The notes beneath the pieces are model-generated. The model made no database searches and had not been told where the DNA came from. It saw only the letters and a program-made list of their open reading frames with translations. Shown in pieces: positions 36,940 to 44,306 of a DNA stretch of 45,744 nucleotides (position 1 is its first letter; each line of letters opens with the position of its first letter). The translations under genes were made by a program, and so were the position numbers. The stretch is from Bacteroidota bacterium (GTDB lineage: Bacteria > Bacteroidota > Ignavibacteria > Kapaibacteriales > UBA961): the NCBI GenBank assembly GCA_018266765.1, contig JAFDZU010000020.1:28153-73896 (forward strand), in the 5' to 3' direction.

Positions 36940-37620
36940 ATGGGAATATTTGATAGAATTTCGGATATATTCAAAGCAAATGTCAATGATACTTTGGATA
37001 AAGCCGAAGACCCCGAAAAAATGCTCAAACAAATGGTAATTGAAATGGAGGAATCCGTCAATAAAACCACACTTGCGGTCGCATCTGCTATTGCAAACGA
37101 AAAAACTCTCGAACGTAAGCTTATTAAAGCAAAGGCAGAATCAACCGATTGGCAACAAAAAGCGATGCAAGCTGTGAACGCAAACCGTGAAGACCTTGCT
37201 AAAGCAGCACTTCAGAAAAAAGCAGTTGTTGAACGTAATATCGCAGACTTAGACCCGATTTATATTTCAGCAAAAGTTACTTCGGATAAAATGCGTAGTC
37301 AGCTCGACGCTCTCAGAAGTAAACTTGATGAAGCACGTAGCCGACAAAGCACTCTTATCGCACGTTCACAAGCCGCAAAAGCCCAAAAACAAATTGCACA
37401 ATCTTTCAGTGGAATTGGCTCTGACGCGTTCAGTAAGTTTGATAAATTCGAAGGAAAAATTGAAAAATTAGAAGGAGAAGCCGAAGCTTTCGAACAATTG
37501 GGTGGTACTAACACTAAATTAGAAGATGAATTTAAAACACTTTCGACTTCTGCAAGTGTTGACGAAGAATTATTACTTCTCAAAGCAAGTATGGGTAAAT
37601 TACCTCCTGCATCTGAATAA
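36940..37620 (+). CDS. pspA: PspA/IM30 family membrane-stress protein
   Basis: 226 residues, almost wholly helical and coiled-coil. The N-terminus MGIFDRISDIFKANVNDTLDKAEDPEKMLKQMVIEMEES, given as key segments, is the amphipathic helix plus 'P.k.l.q.i.eme..l' signature of PspA/Vipp1. Heptad-rich helices follow (VASAIANEKTLERKLIKA, RNIADLDPIYISAKVTSDKM). Such proteins oligomerise into ESCRT-III-like rods and rings that stabilise damaged inner membrane. The start is supported by AAGGA 8 nt upstream. No pspF or pspBC is near. Instead a YbjN-like gene follows by 57 bp and probably belongs to the same operon. Confidence 0.88.
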   Translation: MGIFDRISDIFKANVNDTLDKAEDPEKMLKQMVIEMEESVNKTTLAVASAIANEKTLERKLIKAKAESTDWQQKAMQAVNANREDLAKAALQKKAVVERNIADLDPIYISAKVTSDKMRSQLDALRSKLDEARSRQSTLIARSQAAKAQKQIAQSFSGIGSDAFSKFDKFEGKIEKLEGEAEAFEQLGGTNTKLEDEFKTLSTSASVDEELLLLKASMGKLPPASE

Positions 37621-37677
37621 TTCCCTTATCCATAATTAGGTAACATATTTTTAATTTTTATTTAAAAGGTACAATTA

Positions 37678-38109
37678 ATGGAAACACCCATCGAACTTGT
37701 CAATCAAACAGTTGAAAAAGTACAAAATATTCTAAAAAATTCATTTCCCGATTTTCTTTCTTTTGAAAATGGTTCTTTTACGATTTCTCGTGGTTCTACG
37801 CAGATAATGCTTGTTGTTCGTCCGTTTAACGAAACTGATACATGTATTGAATGTATGGCAACTGTTGTTTCTGGTGCTGAAATAAGTCATGAATTACTTC
37901 ATTATCTTTTACGAAAAAATGCTGAGCTTCATTTTGGAGCTTTCGGATTATTATTCGATGGAACCATTATATTCTCTCATTCAATCACGGGTGCAAATCT
38001 CGATGCAAATGAATTAATTACATCCGTTCATTCTGTAGCAATAATATCAGATTATTACGACGATGAAATTGTTAAAATGGCCGGAGGAAAACGAGCACTG
38101 GATTCTTAA
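37678..38109 (+). CDS. YbjN / CesT-type chaperone-fold protein
   Basis: 143 residues, cytosolic. The sequence TISRGSTQIMLVVRPFNETDTCIECMATVV in part, then ISHELLHYLLRKNAELHFGAFGLLFDGTIIFSHSITGANLDANEL in key parts, matches the YbjN domain, whose fold is that of type III secretion chaperones (CesT/YopN-binding). The conserved tail VAIISDYYDDEIVKMAGGKRAL resembles versions common in cyanobacteria and Bacteroidota. Function is not established; a peptide-binding or chaperone role is inferred from the fold. AAAGG lies about 7 nt upstream. It follows pspA and ends in a strong terminator, so the two genes form a unit. Confidence 0.7.
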   Translation: METPIELVNQTVEKVQNILKNSFPDFLSFENGSFTISRGSTQIMLVVRPFNETDTCIECMATVVSGAEISHELLHYLLRKNAELHFGAFGLLFDGTIIFSHSITGANLDANELITSVHSVAIISDYYDDEIVKMAGGKRALDS

Positions 38110-38147
38110 TTAACATAGAATTTTGTGTTAGTTCACTATAAATAGTT

Positions 38148-38181
38148 AAAGCGTAGAGCACATGTGTTCTACGCTTTTTTT
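38148..38181 (+). terminator. Intrinsic terminator of the pspA-YbjN unit
   Basis: Arms starting AAAGCGTAGAGCA at 38148 and ending at 38177 pair over 13-14 bp with one G-T. The loop lies at CATG, and a seven-T run follows through 38181. Confidence 0.88.
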
Positions 38182-38246
38182 ATGGTTAAAATTGAATTCA
38201 GTTTCTATTTTCTTTTCATTTAGTTAATTCAGATTTTTTTAATCAT

Positions 38247-38272
38247 TTGATTAAAATATTTGCTTAAATCAA
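38247..38272. promoter_or_regulatory. Candidate operator: inverted repeat overlapping the tetR promoter
   Basis: TTGATTAAA at 38247-38255 and TTAAATCAA at 38264-38272 are inverted copies matching at 8 of 9 positions, with an 8-bp spacer. The 26-bp element covers the -33 box of the predicted promoter, where a TetR-family regulator would repress its own operon. Confidence 0.4.
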
Positions 38273-38290
38273 TTTTTTACAGTATTTTTA
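38259..38290 (+). promoter_or_regulatory. Bacteroidota-type promoter of the TetR/efflux operon
   Basis: TTTG at 38259-38262, a 20-nt spacer and TATTTTTA at 38283-38290, one mismatch in the last base of TAnnTTTG. Transcription would begin about 20 nt before the TetR ATG at 38318. Confidence 0.6.
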
Positions 38291-38317
38291 CAAAAAAAAA
38301 CAAACAATAAATTCACT

Positions 38318-38947
38318 ATGAAATCACAAAAAGAATTATCAAAAACCGATCATTCTACTGAAGATAAAATAAAGAATGCAGCTCGGTTAATTTTTCATAA
38401 AAAAGGGTATGCCGCAACTCGAACACGCGACATTGCAGAAGAAGCAGGTATTAATCTTGCACTTTTAAATTATTATTTCCGTAGTAAAGAAAAGCTGTTT
38501 GACATAATTATGTTAGAAAGTTTACAAGGATTTCTTCATTCTATCAAGGAAGTATTTAATAATGAGGAAACTTCACTTGAAAACAAGATTGAAACGCTTG
38601 TAAGTAATTATATAGATTTACTGATAGAGCAACCCGACATACCATTATTTTTGCTTAGTGAATTACGAAACAATCCTAATGAGTTGGTCTCTAAGATAAA
38701 TATCAAACAAGTACTCATGAATTCATATTTTATTAAACAATTTAAACATGCAATGAACGATGGCATCATAGCCACGATGAATCCACTTCATTTTATTATG
38801 AATATCTTAGGAATGACTGTTTTTCCATTTATAGCAAGCCCTATTCTAAAAAGTTTGAGTGATATATCACCTGCTGACTTTGAAGATTTGATGAATCAGA
38901 GGAAAATTCTAATTCCAAATTGGATAAAAGGAATGCTAATTGTATGA
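38318..38947 (+). CDS. TetR/AcrR-family regulator of the efflux operon (CecR-like by position)
   Basis: 209 residues. The N-terminal DNA-binding domain is clear: IKNAARLIFHKKGYAATRTRDIAEEAGINLALLNYYFRSKEKLFDII, given as its key stretch, with the helix-turn-helix at about 33-55. The rest is the helical ligand-binding and dimer domain. It sits 77 bp upstream of the YbhG-like adaptor gene and in the same orientation. In enterobacteria the TetR-type CecR likewise precedes ybhGFSR, so it probably represses the exporter until an exported compound binds it. A candidate operator overlaps its own promoter. Confidence 0.88.
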   Translation: MKSQKELSKTDHSTEDKIKNAARLIFHKKGYAATRTRDIAEEAGINLALLNYYFRSKEKLFDIIMLESLQGFLHSIKEVFNNEETSLENKIETLVSNYIDLLIEQPDIPLFLLSELRNNPNELVSKINIKQVLMNSYFIKQFKHAMNDGIIATMNPLHFIMNILGMTVFPFIASPILKSLSDISPADFEDLMNQRKILIPNWIKGMLIV

Positions 38948-38981
38948 TTCCTTTCAGTCAATTCTAATATAAACTTTCAGA

Positions 38982-39005
38982 TTAATTTTATCAATTATAA
39001 ATTAA
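38982..39005. repeat. AT-rich inverted repeat in front of the YbhG-like gene
   Basis: TTAATTT (38982-38988) and AAATTAA (38999-39005) are perfect inverted copies with a 10-bp spacer, 20 bp before the ATG at 39025. It may be an operator or weak hairpin, but it is not the same sequence as the repeat in front of tetR, and AT-rich DNA produces such matches by chance. Confidence 0.3.
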
Positions 39006-39024
39006 CTAAGCTTCTGTAATTTTT

Positions 39025-39924
39025 ATGAAATACAATACGATTAAAGCACTTGCAATACTATTTATCATTGTATTTGCTTCCTGCAATAATACCAATAATA
39101 ACTTTGATGCTTCCGGTTCATTTGAAGCTGAAGAAACCATTATTTCATCCGAGGCATCAGGTGTTATTAAACAATTTGAAATTAAAGAAGGACAAATCTT
39201 AAAAGCCGGACAACCCATCGGCTATATTGACAGTGTACAGTTATTTCTAAAAAAGAAACAATTAGAAGCACAGATTACTGCTTTACTAAGCAAGAAACCA
39301 AATCTTCCAATACAATTAGCTTCGTTACAACAGCAACTTCAAACCTCAGAGAAAGAAAAAGTTAGAATTAGTAACCTTCTTAAAAGTAATTCTATTTCTA
39401 CGAAACAATTAGATGATATTAACGCACAAATTGAAGTATTAAAAAAACAAATTGAAGCTCAGAAATCTACTCTTTCTATTACTTCACAAGGATTAAATAA
39501 AGATGCCACTCCCCTTCAATTCCAGATTGAACAGTTAAAAGACCAACTCGATAAATGTAATCTAATTAACCCAATTAACGGAACGGTTCTTGTAAAATAT
39601 GCAGAAGAAAATGAAATCACAGCTCCCGGCAAACCACTCTATAAAATCGCCGACCTCAGCACTCTCAACCTTCGAGCTTATATCACCGGCAATCAGTTGC
39701 CACTTGTAAAACTAAATCAGAAAATTAAAGTACTAACTGATGATGGTAAAGGAGGATACAAAGAAACGGAAGGAATCATCACTTGGATTAACGACAAAGC
39801 AGAGTTTACACCTAAAACAATTCAAACCAAAGATGAACGAGCAAATTTAGTGTATGCGATGAAAGTACGAGTAAAAAATGAAGGTTATTTCAAGATTGGA
39901 ATGTATGGAGAAATTAAGTTTTAG
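39025..39924 (+). CDS. YbhG/HlyD-type periplasmic adaptor lipoprotein
   Basis: 299 residues. It begins MKYNTIKALAILFIIVFASC with Cys20 as lipidation site, so it is an inner-membrane-anchored periplasmic adaptor. Residues about 30-62 form the first half of the lipoyl domain (SGVIKQFEIKEGQILKAGQPIGYID). About 70-155 is a coiled-coil hairpin (KKKQLEAQITALL, QLDDINAQIEVLKKQIEAQK). Then the second lipoyl half follows (LINPINGTVLVKYAEENEI) and a beta-barrel. Such adaptors link an ABC exporter to an outer-membrane channel; no TolC-like gene is in the window. The gene is followed by the ATPase genes of the same exporter. Confidence 0.85.
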   Translation: MKYNTIKALAILFIIVFASCNNTNNNFDASGSFEAEETIISSEASGVIKQFEIKEGQILKAGQPIGYIDSVQLFLKKKQLEAQITALLSKKPNLPIQLASLQQQLQTSEKEKVRISNLLKSNSISTKQLDDINAQIEVLKKQIEAQKSTLSITSQGLNKDATPLQFQIEQLKDQLDKCNLINPINGTVLVKYAEENEITAPGKPLYKIADLSTLNLRAYITGNQLPLVKLNQKIKVLTDDGKGGYKETEGIITWINDKAEFTPKTIQTKDERANLVYAMKVRVKNEGYFKIGMYGEIKF

Positions 39925-39975
39925 ACTTTAATATAAATTATAATCTTCAAAAAATCGAATGCATTCCAAAAAATA

Positions 39976-40887
39976 ATGGTAACAATCAGCAACATAACGA
40001 AAACCTATAATAAAAGAACAACTCTTGCTGTAGATGATATTTCATTTACAGTGAACGAAGGAGAGCTTTTCGGCTTAATCGGACCAGATGGAGCGGGTAA
40101 AACTAGTATTTTTCGTATGCTTACAACTCTATTACTACCCGATAAAGGTACTGCTTTTGTTAATGGTTTTGATATTGTAAAAGACTATAGATCCATTCGT
40201 AACTGCGTGGGATATATGCCGGGTAAATTTTCTCTGTATCAAGATTTAACAGTAGAAGAGAATCTTAATTTTTTTGCAACCGTTTTTGATACAACCATCA
40301 AAGAAAACTATGATCTCGTCAAAGATATTTACATTCAAATTGAGCCATTCAAAACACGAAGAGCAGGAAAATTATCCGGTGGAATGAAACAAAAATTAGC
40401 ATTATGTTGTGCTTTAATTCACAAACCTACTGTTCTATTTTTGGATGAACCAACGACCGGAGTTGATGCTGTTTCACGAAAAGAGTTTTGGGAAATGTTG
40501 AAACGATTGAAACAACAAGGAATCACTATTTTGGTTTCAACTCCATATATGGACGAAGCAATGCTTTGTGAGAGAATTGCCTTGATACAAACAGGAAAAA
40601 TACTTTCTATAAATACTCCCGAAATTATCACAAGACAATACCCGGAGAATATATATGCAGTTAAATCAAATTCTATGAGTAAGTTACTGTATAATTTAAG
40701 AGAAAGTGAACTCATTGATAGTTGTAATACTTTTGGTGAATTTCACCACATTACATTCAAAAATGACAACGAATTTTCACAATCTACATTACTTGAATTT
40801 TTGAGATTGAATAATCACCAATCTATTGTTTTAAAACCAATTCAACCCACAATTGAGGATTGTTTTATACGGTTAATGAATAAATAA
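39976..40887 (+). CDS. ABC exporter ATPase, equivalent to the N-terminal half of YbhF
   Basis: 303 residues. Walker A is GPDGAGKTS (about 36-44), the Q-loop region is YMPGKFSLYQDLTVEENL, the signature is LSGGMKQK, and Walker B is VLFLDEPTTGVD. The GPDGAGK loop and the MPxKFxLYxDLTV stretch are the same as in the first nucleotide-binding domain of YbhF. In E. coli YbhF is one protein with two such domains; here each is a separate gene. A C-terminal tail of about 80 residues ends IKPIQPTIEDCFIRLMNK, the usual 'PtleD.F..l' end of this ABC class. The next gene begins one base after the stop. Confidence 0.9.
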   Translation: MVTISNITKTYNKRTTLAVDDISFTVNEGELFGLIGPDGAGKTSIFRMLTTLLLPDKGTAFVNGFDIVKDYRSIRNCVGYMPGKFSLYQDLTVEENLNFFATVFDTTIKENYDLVKDIYIQIEPFKTRRAGKLSGGMKQKLALCCALIHKPTVLFLDEPTTGVDAVSRKEFWEMLKRLKQQGITILVSTPYMDEAMLCERIALIQTGKILSINTPEIITRQYPENIYAVKSNSMSKLLYNLRESELIDSCNTFGEFHHITFKNDNEFSQSTLLEFLRLNNHQSIVLKPIQPTIEDCFIRLMNK

Positions 40888-40888
40888 C

Positions 40889-41632
40889 ATGCAAGAAATA
40901 GTAATTAAAACAAATAAGCTAACCAAAAAATTTGGCAAATTCATTGCCGCAAATGAAATAACATTTGATGTGTATGCAGGTGAAATTTTTGGTTTCCTTG
41001 GTGCAAACGGTGCAGGTAAAACAACTGCTATGCGTATGTTATGTGGACTTTCTACACCGACCTCAGGAACTGCTAATATTGCAGGTTTTAATATTTATAA
41101 AGAAACTGAAAAAATAAAAAAGAACATTGGATATATGAGTCAAAAGTTTTCACTGTATGAAGACTTGACAACACTTGAAAATATTAAATTTTTCGGAGGA
41201 ATTTATGGATTATCAAACAAACAAATTAAAGATAAAAGTGATGAATTGATTGAACTTCTTGGTTTAGCAAAAGAGGCTAAAAAATTAGTCGGTACTTTGC
41301 CATTGGGTTGGAAACAAAAACTCGCATTTTCTGTAGCGATTATTCACGAACCCAAAATAGTTTTTTTAGACGAACCAACCGGAGGAGTTGATCCTGTAAC
41401 ACGCAGACAATTCTGGGATTTAATTTATTCTGCTTCCGACAAAGGGATTACAGTTTTTGTGACAACTCATTATATGGATGAAGCAGAATACTGCAATAGA
41501 ATTTCGATGATGGTAGATGGCGAAATGAAAGCATTAGATACACCAACAAATTTAAAACAACAATACTCAGCAGCATCAATGGATGATGTTTTCTTTGAAT
41601 TGGCAAGAGGTGCTAAAAGAAAAGCAGATTAA
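40889..41632 (+). CDS. ABC exporter ATPase, equivalent to the C-terminal half of YbhF
   Basis: 247 residues. Walker A is GANGAGKTT (about 38-46), followed by YMSQKFSLYEDLTTLENI and Walker B VFLDEPTGGVDPVTRRQFW. The signature motif is LPLGWKQK rather than LSGGxxQ. This matches the second domain of YbhF (LPLGFKQR), so it is a family trait, not decay. It should form an ATPase heterodimer with the preceding gene product and drive the two ABC-2 permeases. Start follows TAA by one base, and the permease gene follows after 3 bp, so the four genes are tightly coupled. Confidence 0.9.
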   Translation: MQEIVIKTNKLTKKFGKFIAANEITFDVYAGEIFGFLGANGAGKTTAMRMLCGLSTPTSGTANIAGFNIYKETEKIKKNIGYMSQKFSLYEDLTTLENIKFFGGIYGLSNKQIKDKSDELIELLGLAKEAKKLVGTLPLGWKQKLAFSVAIIHEPKIVFLDEPTGGVDPVTRRQFWDLIYSASDKGITVFVTTHYMDEAEYCNRISMMVDGEMKALDTPTNLKQQYSAASMDDVFFELARGAKRKAD

Positions 41633-41635
41633 ATT

Positions 41636-42742
41636 ATGAACCAATTTTTCACATTTGTTCGGAAAGAGTTTTATCATGTTTTCCGCGATGGTAAAACAAT
41701 GCTCATGTTATTTGGTATGCCTATAGCACAAATTTTGTTGTTTGGTTTTGCTCTCACAAATGAAGTTAAAAACACTAAAATTGTTATTTGCGATTATGCT
41801 AATGATATTTCTTCTCAACAAATTATAAATAAAATTGAGATTAGTAATAATTTTGAAATACAGAAAATTATTCTAAGCCACAAACAAATAGAAGATGCAT
41901 TTAAAGAAGGTAACATCAAAATTGTAATTGTTTTTCCTGCAAACTTCATTAACGATTTACTGCAGTTTAATACCGCGCAAATACAAATAATTGCAGATGC
42001 TTCCGACCCCAATACTGCAACGACACTTACTAATTATGTCAGTTCAATAATAGCGATTTATCAACAAGGATTAATAAAAAACACTACAATTCCTTATCAA
42101 ATAATCCCCGAAATACGAATGATGTATAATCCTGAATTAAAAGGTGTTACTAATTTTGTACCGGGAGTTATGGCTCTTGTTTTGATGTTGGTTTGTGTAT
42201 TAATGACTTCAGTTTCAATCGTTAGAGAAAAAGAGCGTGGTACGATGGAAGTACTACTTGTATCACCATTTAATCCATTTTTAGTAATTATTTCAAAAGC
42301 AGTTCCTTACTTTTTACTTTCATTAGTGAATCTTAGTGTTATTCTACTCTTGAGTGTATTATTATTGGAAATGCCACTTAATGGTAGCATTCTATTATTA
42401 TACGTCGAAAGCAGCATTTTAATACTTACTGCGCTCTCTCTTGGCTTGTTAATTTCAAATGTAACAGATTCACAGCAATCTGCTATGCTTATTTCACTGA
42501 TGGGAATGCTTTTGCCTACAATGATTTTCACAGGATTTATGTTTCCAATCGAGAATATGCCTTTGCCATTGCAAATTATATCTAATGTGGTTCCTTCTCG
42601 TTGGTATTATATTATTGTTAAATCAATAATGATTAAAGGATTAGGATTTGGTGCTATTTGGAAGGAAACATTAATTCTTTCAGGGATGACTGTATTTTTA
42701 CTTGTTGTAAGTTTTAAGAAGTTTAAAATCAGATTAGAGTAA
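41636..42742 (+). CDS. ABC-2 type exporter permease, YbhS-like
   Basis: 368 residues. Topology is that of the YbhS/YhhJ class: one membrane segment near the N-terminus (MLMLFGMPIAQILLFGFALTN), a periplasmic domain of about 130 residues (VKNTKIVICDYANDISSQQI, VIVFPANFINDLLQ), then five membrane segments from about 170 to the end. VSIVREKERGTMEVLLVSPF is the conserved cytoplasmic coupling loop with the EKE-RGT-E motif, and MFPIENMPLPLQIISNVVPSRWYY is the late conserved loop in key parts. With the next gene it forms the heterodimeric channel of the exporter. Confidence 0.88.
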   Translation: MNQFFTFVRKEFYHVFRDGKTMLMLFGMPIAQILLFGFALTNEVKNTKIVICDYANDISSQQIINKIEISNNFEIQKIILSHKQIEDAFKEGNIKIVIVFPANFINDLLQFNTAQIQIIADASDPNTATTLTNYVSSIIAIYQQGLIKNTTIPYQIIPEIRMMYNPELKGVTNFVPGVMALVLMLVCVLMTSVSIVREKERGTMEVLLVSPFNPFLVIISKAVPYFLLSLVNLSVILLLSVLLLEMPLNGSILLLYVESSILILTALSLGLLISNVTDSQQSAMLISLMGMLLPTMIFTGFMFPIENMPLPLQIISNVVPSRWYYIIVKSIMIKGLGFGAIWKETLILSGMTVFLLVVSFKKFKIRLE

Positions 42743-42772
42743 CGGTTGACTATCTATCTATCTATTAAATAA

Positions 42773-43894
42773 ATGAGAACAATACTATTTTTATTACAAA
42801 AAGAATTCAGGCAGATATTCAGAAATAAATCATTGCTTCCTATGATTTTAGTGTTACCAATTATACAACTTTTGGTAATGCCTCTTGCGGCTGATTACGA
42901 AGTAAAGAATATCAATATTTCAATAGTAGATAATGATCATTCACCTCTATCACAACAATTAATTTCTAAAATTACTGCATCTGGATATTTTAGATTAGCT
43001 GATTATGGTAATTCTTTTAAAAATGCTTTTAAGCAAATAGAAACTGATAAATCCGATTTGATTTTAGAAATCCCACAAAATTTCGAACGAAATCTAGTTC
43101 GTGAAAACCATCAAAAACTTTTTATAGCTGTCAATGCTATTAATGGAACAAAAGCAAACCTGGGAGGTGCCTATTTAACAATGATTATTGCTAATTTCAA
43201 TTCTGACATTCGTTTAGATTGGACAGCACCTCAACGTTTCAACGCTATTCCAACGATACAAATCGTTTCATCAAATTGGTACAATACATTTTTGAACTAC
43301 CAAATTTTTATGGTTCCGGGAATTTTAGCGTTCTTGGTTACAATGGTAGGTGCTTATATGTGCTCGTTGAATATTGTCAAAGAAAAAGAAGTAGGAACAA
43401 TTGAACAAATCAACGTTACTCCTATAAAAAAACATCATTTTATACTTGGGAAGCTCATCCCGTTTTGGCTCATCGGTATGTTTGTTTTTACAATTGGATT
43501 ATTTATAGTCGGTAGGTTAATTTACGGAATTATTCCCTTAGGAAGTATTGCTTTATTATATAGTTACCTTTCTGTCTATTTAATTGCACTATTAGGATTT
43601 GGATTGTTATTGTCCACTTACTCCGAAACACAACAACAAGCAATGTCGGTAGCATTTTTCTTTATGATGATATTCTTGCTGATGAGTGGACTTTTCACCT
43701 CAGTGGATAGTATGCCGGAATGGGCTAATATTATTGCAAGAATTAATCCTGTAACATATTTTATCGAAGTTATGCGAATGCTTGTATTAAAAGGAAGTTC
43801 ATTCAGCGACATTAAGAATCACTTTCTGATTATGATTGCATTTGCAATATTTTTTAACGGCTGGGCTATTTTGAATTACAAAAAAACAAGTTGA
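42773..43894 (+). CDS. ABC-2 type exporter permease, YbhR-like
   Basis: 373 residues, paralogous to the preceding gene: N-terminal segment LLQKEFRQIFRNKSLLPMILVLPIIQLLVMPLAADYEVKN in key parts, periplasmic domain with SIVDNDHSPLSQQLISK and ILEIPQNFERNL, and five C-terminal membrane segments. LNIVKEKEVGTIEQINVTPI is the coupling loop. FTSVDSMPEWANIIARINPVTYFIEVMRM, given as key positions, is the conserved loop before the last helix. It is the last gene of the operon; a 30-bp gap separates it from ybhS. Substrates of YbhFSR in E. coli include antibiotics and cations, but the substrate here is unknown. Confidence 0.88.
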   Translation: MRTILFLLQKEFRQIFRNKSLLPMILVLPIIQLLVMPLAADYEVKNINISIVDNDHSPLSQQLISKITASGYFRLADYGNSFKNAFKQIETDKSDLILEIPQNFERNLVRENHQKLFIAVNAINGTKANLGGAYLTMIIANFNSDIRLDWTAPQRFNAIPTIQIVSSNWYNTFLNYQIFMVPGILAFLVTMVGAYMCSLNIVKEKEVGTIEQINVTPIKKHHFILGKLIPFWLIGMFVFTIGLFIVGRLIYGIIPLGSIALLYSYLSVYLIALLGFGLLLSTYSETQQQAMSVAFFFMMIFLLMSGLFTSVDSMPEWANIIARINPVTYFIEVMRMLVLKGSSFSDIKNHFLIMIAFAIFFNGWAILNYKKTS

Positions 43895-44002
43895 TTTATT
43901 TTAAAACCACTTACAGAACAAATACTCCTAACCTGAAGCCACAGTTCATTACTTAGATTCTCCAAAAACACTTCACCACAAATTCAAATTCTTCACTATT
44001 TC

Positions 44003-44030
44003 ATATTACTTCTAAAAGTAATATATCATT
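44003..44030 (+). terminator. Possible weak terminator of the efflux operon
   Basis: A perfect 9-bp but AT-only-rich stem (44003-44011/44016-44024) with a CTAA loop is followed by ATATCATTTT. The low GC content and the interrupted T-run make it doubtful. Confidence 0.35.
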
Positions 44031-44040
44031 TTAATCATAC

Positions 44041-44096
44041 CCAATTTTATCCTACAAATTGGTGAGTGAATGGTGAGTATCCTACACTAATTTGGT
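44041..44096. repeat. Cluster of direct and inverted repeats
   Basis: ATCCTACA occurs at 44049-44056 and again exactly 30 bp on at 44079-44086. TGGTGAGT occurs at 44060-44067 and 44071-44078, 11 bp apart. CCAATTT (44041-44047) and AAATTGG (44056-44062) form a 7-bp inverted repeat. Spacings of about one and three helical turns suit a protein-binding array, but no binding protein can be named. Confidence 0.45.
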
Positions 44097-44306
44097 AATT
44101 AAATCTGAATAATTTTTTACACAGAAATTATATTTTTTTTTACGTCGGTTCAAATTTTTGTTTGTAACTATAAAAAGCTGAGTTGCTTGTTTTAGTATAA
44201 GAATTCAATTGATACAACAAATAATGTTTTATCAAAGTTCAGGACAATAAGATACTAATTTTTATAATATCAATTACTTAACATCATTTAAAATTTCTAA
44301 AATACT

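Larger units (their letters stand above)
43895..44306. other. Gene-free stretch between the efflux operon and the surface-fibre gene
   Basis: 412 bp. A weak AT-rich hairpin (ATATTACTT 44003-44011 with AAGTAATAT 44016-44024) lies about 110 nt after the operon and may terminate it. A compact cluster of repeats occupies 44041-44096 and is listed separately. I see no good promoter box pair for the gene at 44307 and no coding ORF. Confidence 0.5.

Noticed and set aside
40889-41632. Degenerate ABC signature LPLGW as a sign of an inactive ATPase
   Set aside because: The second nucleotide-binding domain of YbhF has LPLGF at the same place, so it is a family feature.
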